DNA of 64,000 bases, taken from NCBI GenBank assembly GCA_016213825.1, contig JACQZP010000036.1:62001-126000 (forward strand), read 5' to 3'. Position 1 is the stretch's first letter; each line of letters opens with the position of its first letter. Shown in pieces: positions 14,918 to 23,343 of this stretch. Below the pieces are notes generated by a model. It was not told the DNA's origin. It searched no databases and saw nothing but the letters and a program-made list of their open reading frames with translations. The DNA is from Acetobacterium woodii. GTDB lineage: Bacteria; Bacillota; Clostridia; Eubacteriales; Eubacteriaceae. The position numbers and the translations under genes were made by a program.

Positions 14918-14955
14918 ATGGATCGGTGCTGAAATAATTCGGCACCGATCCATTA
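14918..14955. repeat. Module-end hairpin, copy 3
   Basis: Same 17-bp stem and ATAA loop as 11027-11064 with one compensating change (GTACC to GCACC), preceded by the shared GTTAATACGC. It marks the right end of the Rhs module array. The rest of 14724-15056 shows no gene. Confidence 0.75.
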
Positions 14956-15056
14956 TTGATTTTCAACATCATTAAAGCGATGCAGGACTAATATTTAATA
15001 TAATTAGAAAAATATCAAATAATTAACGAACACAGTTGCGATATTGATTAAATCAG

Positions 15057-15881
15057 TTAATTGATTGGAGGAAAATCGTCAACAGTAGATGAAATAGCTT
15101 CAAATAACCAGATGTTTTTCTGAGTGCCGTCATAATTTTCAAAACTATGAATAATAGCTCTTAAACAATAATTCATGTTATGAACATCGTTGCAGGTTAT
15201 TATTTTATATTGCACAGTTTTGCCATCAGAATCAATTCCTTCATACAATTCACTAGAGTTGGTAACCATGTATTTATTCGTTAATGAGGTAGAAGAATGA
15301 AGACTTCTATGTAATTCTACCTCATTAATGTATGTATTCGACACATTTATATTTGTTCCAACGCGGTAATAGACTGAACTTAATACTTTTTCGGCATCAG
15401 AAGCATCGAATGGCTTATTTGGGATATCATTATCGATGGTTTGAAGGTATGAGATCTGACTGTTGAATAAGAGATCATCCCAAATCGTTTGACCGTCATC
15501 GTTAATCGTAGCGGGCGTGGCATGAACGGCATAGATGTTATGTTCGGACATTTCGCCATAGAACAAATCGTAGACGCCATTACTTACGGTTTGATCAATC
15601 ACAAATTGTGAATATTTCAAACGTTCGTCAAGCGGAAGATTATCAAAGGTATCAACATCCATATTTTTATAATAAGCCATGGATTCGCGATATTGACTTA
15701 TTTGTTCTTGAGAGGTCAATGTTTTTTCACTCTTTTGTTGATCCAGCTTTGCAGCGGCCTTGCGGCTTTCGGTATTACCGGAAATAAAAAAGCCGATACC
15801 AAAACCAACGATTATGATTAGTACGCCAACAATTAATCTCTTTTGCATTTTGTGCAGGTCATTTTTATTTAGGTTAAACAT
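15057..15881 (-). CDS. Membrane-anchored protein of unknown function
   Basis: A 274-residue protein. The start is the ATG at 15881 because AAGGAG lies seven bases upstream; the longer open frame has no such signal. Residues about 13-34 form one transmembrane helix (LIVGVLIIIVGFGIGFFI), followed by a charged linker and a soluble extracytoplasmic domain of about 220 residues with scattered aromatics and a late cysteine pair region (CNDVHNMNYC). No family is recognised. It is the last gene of a minus-strand cluster, 75 bp after a small membrane protein gene, but may be independently transcribed. Confidence 0.55.
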   Translation of the reverse strand: MFNLNKNDLHKMQKRLIVGVLIIIVGFGIGFFISGNTESRKAAAKLDQQKSEKTLTSQEQISQYRESMAYYKNMDVDTFDNLPLDERLKYSQFVIDQTVSNGVYDLFYGEMSEHNIYAVHATPATINDDGQTIWDDLLFNSQISYLQTIDNDIPNKPFDASDAEKVLSSVYYRVGTNINVSNTYINEVELHRSLHSSTSLTNKYMVTNSSELYEGIDSDGKTVQYKIITCNDVHNMNYCLRAIIHSFENYDGTQKNIWLFEAISSTVDDFPPIN

Positions 15882-15955
15882 TAGTCTGCTCCTTTTTGAA
15901 GCCATTCTTACATTCGAAAGATTAAAGGACTGTTATGATTTATGAGCAATAGGGT

Positions 15956-16174
15956 TTACAAGATTTTCTTTTTAAAATTTTTCAATTTGAGATAAGTGGG
16001 CTCCGGCAAGATGCCAATGATGATTTGAGAAAGCGCCAGTCCGACCAGTCCTCCCTGGATAAAATGTAATATCGGCATTTCCGGCAGGATAGTATTGGCG
16101 ATTAAATTAACGATATTAAAGATAGCGAAGAGTAAAATACCGAGTTTTACTTCTCTTTTCATCGGTTTTTTCAT
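15956..16174 (-). CDS. Small two-helix membrane protein
   Basis: A 72-residue protein with hydrophobic helices at about 10-28 and 36-55 and a basic C-terminus (LKNFKKKIL). It overlaps the preceding gene by four bases, so translation is probably coupled. It belongs to an operon with an XRE regulator; function unknown. Confidence 0.55.
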   Translation of the reverse strand: MKKPMKREVKLGILLFAIFNIVNLIANTILPEMPILHFIQGGLVGLALSQIIIGILPEPTYLKLKNFKKKIL

Positions 16175-16380
16175 TTCATATCACCTTTCTGATTTTTATG
16201 CGAGGCTAACTTTGCTGTTGTGTACGACAACGCCGCCAGATTAATCAGCATAATAATGCCAATGCTTCGCACAACCCAATCCGGCATGGGAAAGATCATT
16301 CGATTAATGAACATCAGTCCCAGGGAAAGAGTCATAATAACAAGCGTCACTGGCAAGAGATAACTATTTTTCATCATCAC
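16171..16380 (-). CDS. Small two-helix membrane protein
   Basis: A 69-residue protein with two membrane helices (about 5-26 and 37-56) and a polar tail. It lies between the 149-residue membrane protein and the 72-residue one and overlaps the latter. Such short membrane proteins accompany XRE regulators in many Firmicutes cassettes; the role is unknown. Confidence 0.5.
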   Translation of the reverse strand: MMMKNSYLLPVTLVIMTLSLGLMFINRMIFPMPDWVVRSIGIIMLINLAALSYTTAKLASHKNQKGDMK

Positions 16381-16389
16381 ACCTGATGG

Positions 16390-16839
16390 CTACATTTTCT
16401 TCATGCAAACCAGTTTGACAACGGCACTGATTGACAGTTGGCAAATGACGGCGATGACAAGGGTATAAAAGACAACAATGTTAAAATAACCGGCAATGAT
16501 CGCCGCAATCACCATCAGGACAGAGGTAATAACGATCATTGGGGCACCAGCTTTATTGCGGATCGCTTTTAGCCGTTCATCATGCTCTTTGTTGTATAAT
16601 ATTTTCAGCTTGGTGTCATCTTTGATCGCCAGGCTTAACTTGATAATATCAACCAGGGACAAAACGCCAATCCCTAAGATCAGGCCAAATTGAAACCCCG
16701 CGACAAATCCGTCAGACATGGTCGAGCTGTCGGAATAATTTAATGAATAAATGCTATAAAAACCAAGTACCGCAGCCACCAATGTCAGACCTGAAGAAAT
16801 GATGATTCTCCGTTTAACCTTTGTTCTAAATACTTCCAT
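16390..16839 (-). CDS. DUF2178-like four-helix membrane protein
   Basis: A 149-residue protein with four membrane helices (about 10-30, 45-68, 97-117 and 120-140). Between helices 2 and 3 is YNKEHDERLKAIRNKAG, resembling the (N/K)E-x-DER-x-x-x-I motif of the DUF2178 membrane family, which is often encoded next to a small XRE regulator as here. Translation starts at the ATG at 16839 with AGGAGGA upstream. It is probably part of an autoregulated sensing cassette; the signal is unknown. Confidence 0.55.
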   Translation of the reverse strand: MEVFRTKVKRRIIISSGLTLVAAVLGFYSIYSLNYSDSSTMSDGFVAGFQFGLILGIGVLSLVDIIKLSLAIKDDTKLKILYNKEHDERLKAIRNKAGAPMIVITSVLMVIAAIIAGYFNIVVFYTLVIAVICQLSISAVVKLVCMKKM

Positions 16840-16850
16840 GATCGTTCCTC

Positions 16851-17057
16851 CTAAAGTTCATTTGTATCGGAAAAGTCAAAAACCTCTTCGATGGTCAGCC
16901 CGAAATAGTGGGCGATTTTGTACGCTAACACCAGTGAAGCGGTATATTTACCCACTTCAATTGAGGTAATGGTCTGCCGGGTTGTGCCGACTGCCAAGGC
17001 CAGTTCTTCCTGGGAGAGTTTTCTTTCTTTTCGCAATTCTTTTATTCGTGTTTTCAT
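16851..17057 (-). CDS. XRE-family transcriptional regulator
   Basis: A 68-residue protein consisting almost entirely of a Cro/C1 helix-turn-helix: [37 protein letters not shown], then a dimerisation tail. This is the compact YozG-like class found with membrane-protein partners. It is the first gene of the minus-strand cluster, 11 bp before the DUF2178-like gene. The promoter region at 17087-17163 carries tandem repeats likely to be its own operators, so autoregulation is expected. Confidence 0.85.
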   Translation of the reverse strand: MKTRIKELRKERKLSQEELALAVGTTRQTITSIEVGKYTASLVLAYKIAHYFGLTIEEVFDFSDTNEL

Positions 17058-17086
17058 TTTACACCTTCAGTTAATTTGCATAGCAT

Positions 17087-17163
17087 GCTTTGCATAATTA
17101 GTATAGCTCGCTTTGCATAAAATGTCAAGTAGGCTTTGCATAAAATGTCAAGTAGGCTTTGCA
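17087..17163. repeat. Tandem 23-bp repeats, probable XRE operators
   Basis: Units start at 17087, 17110, 17133 and 17156 (partial), each opening with GCTTTGCA. The units at 17110 and 17133 are identical over 23 bp. The conserved TGCAAAGC sits between the -35 and -10 of the promoter, and an imperfect palindrome TGCATAGCATGCTTTGCA adjoins it at about 17078-17094. Confidence 0.7.
17100..17128 (-). promoter_or_regulatory. Sigma-70 promoter of the XRE cluster
   Basis: Read on the minus strand, -35 TTGACA (17128-17123) and -10 TATACT (17105-17100) are 17 bp apart. The -35 hexamer is part of the 23-bp repeat, so a spare copy lies 23 bp further upstream. Confidence 0.8.
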
Positions 17164-17444
17164 AATGAAAATTCAGTTCACTTTTACAGGCATCAACGTC
17201 CAGTTAGGGTCATTTAGCTTAAATATCAGCACCCGGAAAACCAAAGCATTTCAATAAAAAAACAGTCTTTATCCATCTAACCGTCACATAGCCCGTCTAT
17301 AATAAAACAAAAGAGGGGATGCACGTGAAAATTTTTACAGTTCCATGTGACCACGTTATTTTGGCAACACATAATTGAAATTTGCAACAGCCTATGAAAT
17401 CACTTCTTTAAAAACAATGTTCGAAAAGAGAGGAAAGAGATTCA

Positions 17445-18959
17445 ATGAAAAGATTAAAATTTTTTGCACCATTTTTGTTAATCATCATGGTGTTGTTTGC
17501 CGGATGTTCAAATGCCAGCAATACCACGGCAGCAGCGGCCAAGGCCGTAACAGCAACGACGGCGGCTTTAACAGCAGTTGTCTCACCGACATCGACAATT
17601 GCCGTCGATCCGGAATTTACCGACCGGGATTTAGATGCCACCTATGACGATAGTACGGCAGTTAAGATAACCTTGGATGGCAGTAATATTCAGGTAACTG
17701 GTGATGGCGCCACCGCCAGTAATGGCGTGCTGACAATCACAAAAGAGGGCACCTATGTGGTTACCGGGAATCTAACGGATGGCCAGATCGTTGTTGCGGC
17801 GGCTGATACGGATAAGGTTCAGATTGTTCTAAACGGAGTAACCATCAATTGTGCGGATAATGCGCCCATCTATGTGAAAAGTGCCGATAAGGTATTTGTT
17901 ACTCTTAACAAAGATACTGTCAATACCTTGACCGACAGCGCCGTCTACGTTCAGACTGACGAAAATACGGTCGATGCGGTAATCTTCAGTAAAACCGACT
18001 TGACTATCAATGGCGGGGGGACTTTAAATATCACCACCAATTATAACCATGGGATTGTCTCAAAGGATGATTTGGTAATAACCGGAGGAACCTATAATAT
18101 TACCTCCGCAAATGATGCTCTTAATGGTAAGAATTCTGTGAAAATCAAAGATGGTACGATTACGATCACTTCATCGGCTGGAAAAGGAATCACCTCAAAG
18201 AATGCCGATGATACCACCAAAGGATATGTATATATTTGTGGCGGGACCATTACAGTTAAAAACAGCACGGAAGGGATTGAGGGGACTGCCATTGTTGTCG
18301 AAGGTGGAAACATCGATCTTACTTCATCAGATGACGGATTTAACGGAGCCAGCGCCAGTGCCGCAGAAACGGATACCGGCGGAAAAGGTGGCGGTGGAGC
18401 CATGGAAAATGATGCCAATGTTTATTTATCAATTTCCGCCGGAACGATTCATGTCAATGCATCTGGTGATGGGCTTGACAGCAACGGTAATATTTATATT
18501 TCCGGGGGAACAATAAATGTCAGTGGACCGACAAATGGTGGCAATGGTGCGCTTGACTATAATGGTACAGCTGATATTTCTGGTGGAACTGTGGTCATTG
18601 CAGGCAGTACCGGAATGGCCCAGTCGTTTTCGGAGTCTTCAACACAAGCCTCTTTGCTTTATAACCTCACTTCGACTTGTGCAGCCGGAACCGAAATAAA
18701 ACTTACCGATGCCAGTGGGAAGACGGTTGTCTCATTCACACCGGACAAAACCTATCAGTCAGTGGTCATCAGCTCGCCTGAATTGGTACAGGGATCGACC
18801 TATACCTTAACCTGTGGCAGTCAGACGGTGGAAATTCCATTAACTGCCATGGTGACCAGTAATGGTCAGACCGGTATGGGAGGACCAGGCCAAGGTGGTG
18901 GTGGTCCAAGCCAAGGTGGTAACCCCGGCGGTCAAGGGGGGACAAAACCACAGCAATAA
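17445..18959 (+). CDS. Carbohydrate-binding beta-helix lipoprotein (Cthe_2159/DUF4353 type)
   Basis: A 504-residue secreted lipoprotein: signal peptide with lipobox LFAGC at about residues 20-24, an Ala/Thr-rich linker, then repeated short beta-strand units of the DUF4353 family (VTGDGATASNGVLTITKEGTYVVTGNLTDG at the start; DLTINGGGTLNI, SSAGKGITSKNADDT, SSDDGFNGASA, ASGDGLDSNGNI). It ends in a Gly/Gln-rich tail. The family includes Cthe_2159, a calcium-binding parallel beta-helix that binds acidic polysaccharide. It is monocistronic, with GAGGAAAGAG before the ATG and a strong terminator after it. Confidence 0.8.
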   Translation: MKRLKFFAPFLLIIMVLFAGCSNASNTTAAAAKAVTATTAALTAVVSPTSTIAVDPEFTDRDLDATYDDSTAVKITLDGSNIQVTGDGATASNGVLTITKEGTYVVTGNLTDGQIVVAAADTDKVQIVLNGVTINCADNAPIYVKSADKVFVTLNKDTVNTLTDSAVYVQTDENTVDAVIFSKTDLTINGGGTLNITTNYNHGIVSKDDLVITGGTYNITSANDALNGKNSVKIKDGTITITSSAGKGITSKNADDTTKGYVYICGGTITVKNSTEGIEGTAIVVEGGNIDLTSSDDGFNGASASAAETDTGGKGGGGAMENDANVYLSISAGTIHVNASGDGLDSNGNIYISGGTINVSGPTNGGNGALDYNGTADISGGTVVIAGSTGMAQSFSESSTQASLLYNLTSTCAAGTEIKLTDASGKTVVSFTPDKTYQSVVISSPELVQGSTYTLTCGSQTVEIPLTAMVTSNGQTGMGGPGQGGGGPSQGGNPGGQGGTKPQQ

Positions 18960-18980
18960 GCAAGTGAGGTAAAACGAAAC

Positions 18981-19027
18981 AAAAAAGCATGCTCTTCTGA
19001 ATGAACAGAAGGCATGCTTTTTGTTTC
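18981..19027 (+). terminator. Intrinsic terminator
   Basis: Long stem with outer arms AAAAAGCATGC and GCATGCTTTTT and inner TTCTG/CAGAA around a short loop, ending in a T run. It closes the lipoprotein gene. Confidence 0.85.
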
Positions 19028-19507
19028 TTAACCCGGGAGAAAAAAGACTTTGCTAACGCTCTTAAAATTGTCAGAGCTATTTTAAAATGGGTGATCAGGA
19101 AAAATAGTTCTTTTGAAATTCGATGAAATGTTGCAAAAATAGATATTAAAAATCTTTGAAATAAGCTTTTTCTGATTCGAATAAGCAATTAAAAATAATT
19201 CTTAAGCGAGACAAAATAATCAACGAGGCGCTATAAAATAAGTTTTCTTAAATGTGATTTTGAACAGTTACTGTTTTCCTTGTAATATAAAAACTGTTTT
19301 GATATAATTTAGAAAAATTTTGTATCGCTGGATTATTTAACAAACTGTTTTCAGGGTATTAGAAAATTTTTCGATGTTGAATAACACCTGTTTAAAGTAC
19401 GCAACTGTTTGGTTATATATAAAGCTGTCTTATTGCTCGATTGATAAATCGGATTAATTGATAAAGATATAATCCGGAATAGTTAAAATCAGGATAGGAG
19501 AACAAGT
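19028..19507. other. AT-rich regulatory region upstream of pucR
   Basis: No gene was found in this stretch. A promoter candidate lies at 19280-19308 (TTGTAA, 17 bp, TATAAT). The octamer AACTGTTT occurs at about 19291, 19344 and 19402, with a related TACTGTTT at about 19269. These may be binding sites for PucR or another regulator. Confidence 0.35.
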
Positions 19508-20665
19508 ATGGCGATTACGCTCAATCATTTATGCAAATATTCAAAAGAAAACTATGGAATGAATCTTATTTGCGGTGATGAAAAATTGAATAACCTCGTT
19601 AATTGGGTTCACATGCTTGAAGATCCTGAAACAGCTGGTTTTCTTCATGGCCAGGAATTAATTTTTTCAACCGGAATCGGGCATCCAAACACCGATTGGT
19701 TAATCGAGTTTGCAGAGGGATTAATTGAGCACCAGGCAAGTGGGTTAGTTCTGAATATAGGGCCCTATATCAAAGCAGTACCAGAAGATTTGATTGAATT
19801 TTGCAGCAAAATGAAATTTCCGTTGTTTACAATACCCTGGAAAACACGAATTGTCGATATTACCAATGATTTTTGCAGAAAAATTATTAAAGCAGAAGAA
19901 AATGAAATAACCGTTGCCGGGGCGTTTCGGGATGCAATCTTTTTTCCCGAAAAAAGTTTGCAGTATCGCTCTGTATTGGAACGGAAAGAATTTGATCTGG
20001 ATGCCGAGTATCATGTTGTCGCCTTATCACTCAAAGACAGCGGAAATGGAAAGTTATTTGATTTTGATAAAAAAATCAGAATGCAGTTAATGAGTATCTT
20101 ATATCAGAGCAGTGACCGATTTAATATCTTTAGGCAGGATCAGTATTTGATAATTGTACTTCAAAATTTTTCGCAGCACGTCATTGAAAATGCGATCAGA
20201 ACGCTGGATGAATTATGTCGGGTGCGATTTCCCCAATATATGATCCATGGCGGAATCGGTGCGGGTGAAAATGGAATTTTGTCGTTAGCAAAAAATTACA
20301 AAAGGGCAATCGCGGTATTGCATCTTGCAGAAAAGCAGCAGGAGGTTATTAAGTCTTATAATGATATTGGGTTTTATCAACTACTGATTGAAGTTGAGGA
20401 TACCAATGTGTTAAAGCGGTTCTATAAAGATACCTTAGGACAGTTAGAAGATTATGACCGCAAAAATCAAACGGATTATCTTGACACACTCAAAGCGTAT
20501 TTGCTTAGCAACGGGAGTATCCAGGAAGTAGCAAAAACAACTTATGTGCATCGGAATACGGTGAATTATAAAATAAAAAAAATCAAAGAAATATTGCAAT
20601 GCGAGCTGACGTACCAGAATGGTTTAGAGCTGATTTTAGCCTTAAATATCAAAGAAATTATGTAG
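19508..20665 (+). CDS. pucR: PucR-family transcriptional regulator
   Basis: A 385-residue protein with the three-part PucR layout: N-terminal PucR ligand-binding domain (about 8-125, with WVHMLEDPE and the ELIFSTGIGHP segment), a CdaR/GGDEF-like central domain (about 165-275), and a C-terminal HTH_30 domain (about 325-380, IQEVAKTTYVHRNTVNYKIKKIKEIL). PucR proteins regulate purine, allantoin or pyrimidine catabolism. It is encoded directly upstream of the pyrimidine operon on the same strand and is its likely regulator. Start by AGGAG seven bases before the ATG. Confidence 0.85.
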   Translation: MAITLNHLCKYSKENYGMNLICGDEKLNNLVNWVHMLEDPETAGFLHGQELIFSTGIGHPNTDWLIEFAEGLIEHQASGLVLNIGPYIKAVPEDLIEFCSKMKFPLFTIPWKTRIVDITNDFCRKIIKAEENEITVAGAFRDAIFFPEKSLQYRSVLERKEFDLDAEYHVVALSLKDSGNGKLFDFDKKIRMQLMSILYQSSDRFNIFRQDQYLIIVLQNFSQHVIENAIRTLDELCRVRFPQYMIHGGIGAGENGILSLAKNYKRAIAVLHLAEKQQEVIKSYNDIGFYQLLIEVEDTNVLKRFYKDTLGQLEDYDRKNQTDYLDTLKAYLLSNGSIQEVAKTTYVHRNTVNYKIKKIKEILQCELTYQNGLELILALNIKEIM

Positions 20666-20718
20666 ATATGACTTTGAGCTTCTGTGCTTCAGCACAATTG
20701 ATTTTGTGCTGGGGTTCG

Positions 20719-20749
20719 TTGCATATTAAAAAAACCATGTTAATATAGT
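20719..20749 (+). promoter_or_regulatory. Candidate promoter of the pyrimidine operon
   Basis: TTGCAT (20719-20724) followed by TAATAT after 16 bp, or TATAGT after 19 bp. It lies in the pucR-aminotransferase gap and would produce a leader containing the terminator at 20786-20824. Moderate match only. Confidence 0.4.
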
Positions 20750-20785
20750 ATTCATGTCAGACAAATAAATAAAATGATAACGGCG

Positions 20786-20824
20786 AAGGAGCCTGTTCTT
20801 AAGTAAGAGCAGACTCCTTTTTTT
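20786..20824 (+). terminator. Terminator or attenuator before the pyrimidine operon
   Basis: Stem AAGGAG plus CTGTTCTT paired with AAGAGCAG plus CTCCTT, then eight or more T residues. It ends about 20 bp before the aminotransferase start, leaving no room for a promoter, so transcription of the operon must pass through it. Confidence 0.8.
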
Positions 20825-20845
20825 CGTTTAGAAGGCGGTTGAAAC

Positions 20846-22189
20846 ATGGAACTTGAATTAAAAACGGTACAGGCTATTTGTGAAACATCAAAAAAATACA
20901 ATTTGCATTCGTGGAGTGCCCAGGGGGCATTAAAACCAAAAGTCATGGTTGGTGGTGAAGGCATTTATTTTTGGGATGGGGATGGAAAGCGTTATTACGA
21001 TATGTCTTCCCAACTGGTTAATTTAAATATTGGCTACGGCAATAAAAAAGTTATCGAAGCCATTCAGGAACAAGCAGGAAGATTGGCGTTTTCCTCACCA
21101 TCCTTTGCGATTGATGTACGCTCCCAGTTAGCTAAGATGGTCATCGAGATTGCCCCTGATAACATGGGAAAAGTCTTCTTTACCTTAGGCGGAGCTGATG
21201 CAAATGAAAATGCAATTAAGATGGCCAAGATGGTAACGGGAAGAAATAAAATATTTTCCCGTTACCGTTCCTATCATGGATCTACCTATGGTGCCGCCAA
21301 TTTAACGGGGGAACCCAGAAGATATGCCTGTGAACCAGGAATTCCCGGCTTTATCAAATTTTTCGATCCCTATGTTTACAGAGCACCGGTTGCATTTGAA
21401 AATGAAGAAGCGGCCACAAAATATTATATTGGACAGTTGCGCGAACAGATTATCTATGAAGGTCGCAATTCGGTAGCCGCCATCGTCTTAGAAACGATTA
21501 CCGGAAGCAACGGAATCATTATTCCGCCAAAAGGATATTTGCAGGGCGTACGGGAAATATGTGATGAGTTTGGGATTATGATGATCTGTGATGAGGTTAT
21601 GACTGGATGGGGACGTACCGGTGAGTGGTTTGCAGTCAATCATTATGGGGTAAAGCCAGATATGATCACCTTCGCTAAAGGGATAACCTGCGGATATGCT
21701 CCAATTGGAGGCGTTATTGTCAGCCAGGCGATTGCCGATTTCTTTGATAATAATACATTAAGTTGTGGTTTAACATATTCTGCCCATCCATTAGGATGTG
21801 CAGCGGGAATCGCCACCATTGAATATTATAAAGAAGCAGGATTAATGGACCAGGCAAAGGTGCGTGGGGTTCTGCTGGGAACGTTATTGGAAAAAATCAA
21901 AGAAAAGCATCGCTGTGTTGGCGACGTAAGATACATTGGACTGTTCTCCTCCATTGAATTGGTTAAAGACAAAAAAACCAAGGAACCACTTGTTCCCTAC
22001 GGCATGGACCCGGAAAAAATAATGGGTAAAATAATCGGCATGTTATCAGAAAAGGGTTTTAGTACCTATTCCCATGAAAATGTTTTAATTGTCGCACCGC
22101 CACTGATTATCACCGAGCAGGAATTAACGGATGCAATGGCGATAATGGATCAGGTTTTAAGCGAAGTCGACAAGATGATCGAGGCGTAA
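20846..22189 (+). CDS. Class III aminotransferase, probable beta-alanine transaminase
   Basis: A 447-residue fold-type I PLP enzyme. Visible: the PLP-phosphate GGADANENAIKMA segment, the CDEVMTGWGRTGEWFAVNHYGVKPDM signature with the PLP-pyridine Asp, and the Schiff-base lysine in TFAKGITCGYAPIGG. In this operon, between PucR and an iron alcohol dehydrogenase and followed by dihydropyrimidine enzymes, the likely reaction is beta-alanine plus a 2-oxoacid to malonate semialdehyde plus an amino acid. Substrate is inferred from context; omega-amino acid or taurine transaminase are alternatives. First gene of the operon. Confidence 0.8.
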   Translation: MELELKTVQAICETSKKYNLHSWSAQGALKPKVMVGGEGIYFWDGDGKRYYDMSSQLVNLNIGYGNKKVIEAIQEQAGRLAFSSPSFAIDVRSQLAKMVIEIAPDNMGKVFFTLGGADANENAIKMAKMVTGRNKIFSRYRSYHGSTYGAANLTGEPRRYACEPGIPGFIKFFDPYVYRAPVAFENEEAATKYYIGQLREQIIYEGRNSVAAIVLETITGSNGIIIPPKGYLQGVREICDEFGIMMICDEVMTGWGRTGEWFAVNHYGVKPDMITFAKGITCGYAPIGGVIVSQAIADFFDNNTLSCGLTYSAHPLGCAAGIATIEYYKEAGLMDQAKVRGVLLGTLLEKIKEKHRCVGDVRYIGLFSSIELVKDKKTKEPLVPYGMDPEKIMGKIIGMLSEKGFSTYSHENVLIVAPPLIITEQELTDAMAIMDQVLSEVDKMIEA

Positions 22190-22190
22190 C

Positions 22191-23315
22191 ATGAATCAAT
22201 ATTATTACATGCCTACCCGCGTTGTTATGGGAGACGGTTGTATTGGCAACAACAGTAAACTGTTTGCTTCCCTGGGGAAAAAAGCCCTGATTGTGACGGG
22301 GCGGCATTCAGCAAAGATCAACGGTTCCCAGGACGATCTCATCAAAGCCCTGGACGCCGAGAAAATTGACTATCTGGTGTTTGATAAAATCAAGAGCAAC
22401 CCCACCATCGCCATTATTTATGAGGGTGCGGCAGTAGCCAAAGAAAACAAGATTGATTTTATTATTGCCATCGGTGGCGGCTCGCCCATGGATGCAGCCA
22501 AAGGAATTGCGCTATTGGCGGCTCAGAATATCTCTGAAGAAAATTTATTTTCAGGTAGCTATGAAAACAAAATCCTGCCAATGGCTTTCGTACCAACGAC
22601 GTCGGGTACAGGTTCCGAGGTTACCAAATACTCAATTTTAACCAACGATAAGGCTCAGACCAAAACGAGCATTGCGACGGAATTGATTTTTCCGACGATT
22701 GCCTTTCTGGATGCGAAGTACACCGATAAATTATCGGTTGAGGTCACCATCAATACCGCCATTGATGCGTTATCACATGCCATTGAAGGGATGCTGTCGG
22801 TGAAATCATCAATGATTACCAATGCGCTTGCCGAAAAAAGCGCCCAACTGATCATGGGCTGTGTTCCAGAAATGATAAAAGCAATTGAATCACCGACGGC
22901 GCCGGCTTTTTCACCACAGACCAGAGAAAATCTGCTTCAGGCCTCATTTCTGGCGGGTGTGGTTATCGCGCAGACCGGAACCACCGCGGTTCATGCAATG
23001 GGCTACTCACTGACATATTTTAAACACATTGATCATGGTAAAGCCAATGGTATGTTGTTAGCAGAATATTTGAGACTGGTGGAAAAAGAACGGCCAGATT
23101 TATCGACGGAGATTTTGCTGGCGATGAATCTGGATAACGTCGATGAATTTAAAAGCTTGATAAAACAACTTCTGGGTGAAGAACAGATCAGTCAAGAAGA
23201 GATCAAACAGTACAGTGAAATGGCCATTCAAACGGCAAACATTGGCAATTGTATGGTTAAACCAACCAAAGAAAATATCGCCGAGATGTTTGAACAATCG
23301 TTGCGATGTCTGTAA
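22191..23315 (+). CDS. Iron-containing alcohol dehydrogenase, probable malonate semialdehyde reductase
   Basis: A 374-residue group III (iron) alcohol dehydrogenase with the NAD(P)-binding GGGSPMDAAKGIA, PTTSGTGSEVT, and metal-site DALSHAIEG and HAMGYSLTYFKHIDHGKANG histidines. The ATG follows the aminotransferase stop by one base, indicating coupled translation. It probably reduces the malonate semialdehyde made by the aminotransferase to 3-hydroxypropionate, disposing of reductant. Substrate choice rests on the neighbours. Confidence 0.8.
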   Translation: MNQYYYMPTRVVMGDGCIGNNSKLFASLGKKALIVTGRHSAKINGSQDDLIKALDAEKIDYLVFDKIKSNPTIAIIYEGAAVAKENKIDFIIAIGGGSPMDAAKGIALLAAQNISEENLFSGSYENKILPMAFVPTTSGTGSEVTKYSILTNDKAQTKTSIATELIFPTIAFLDAKYTDKLSVEVTINTAIDALSHAIEGMLSVKSSMITNALAEKSAQLIMGCVPEMIKAIESPTAPAFSPQTRENLLQASFLAGVVIAQTGTTAVHAMGYSLTYFKHIDHGKANGMLLAEYLRLVEKERPDLSTEILLAMNLDNVDEFKSLIKQLLGEEQISQEEIKQYSEMAIQTANIGNCMVKPTKENIAEMFEQSLRCL

Positions 23316-23343
23316 ATAAACTAAAAATTGGGAGATGAATAAG

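Noticed and set aside
17087-17163. Short CRISPR-like array
   Set aside because: Units are contiguous tandem repeats without spacers and lie in a promoter.
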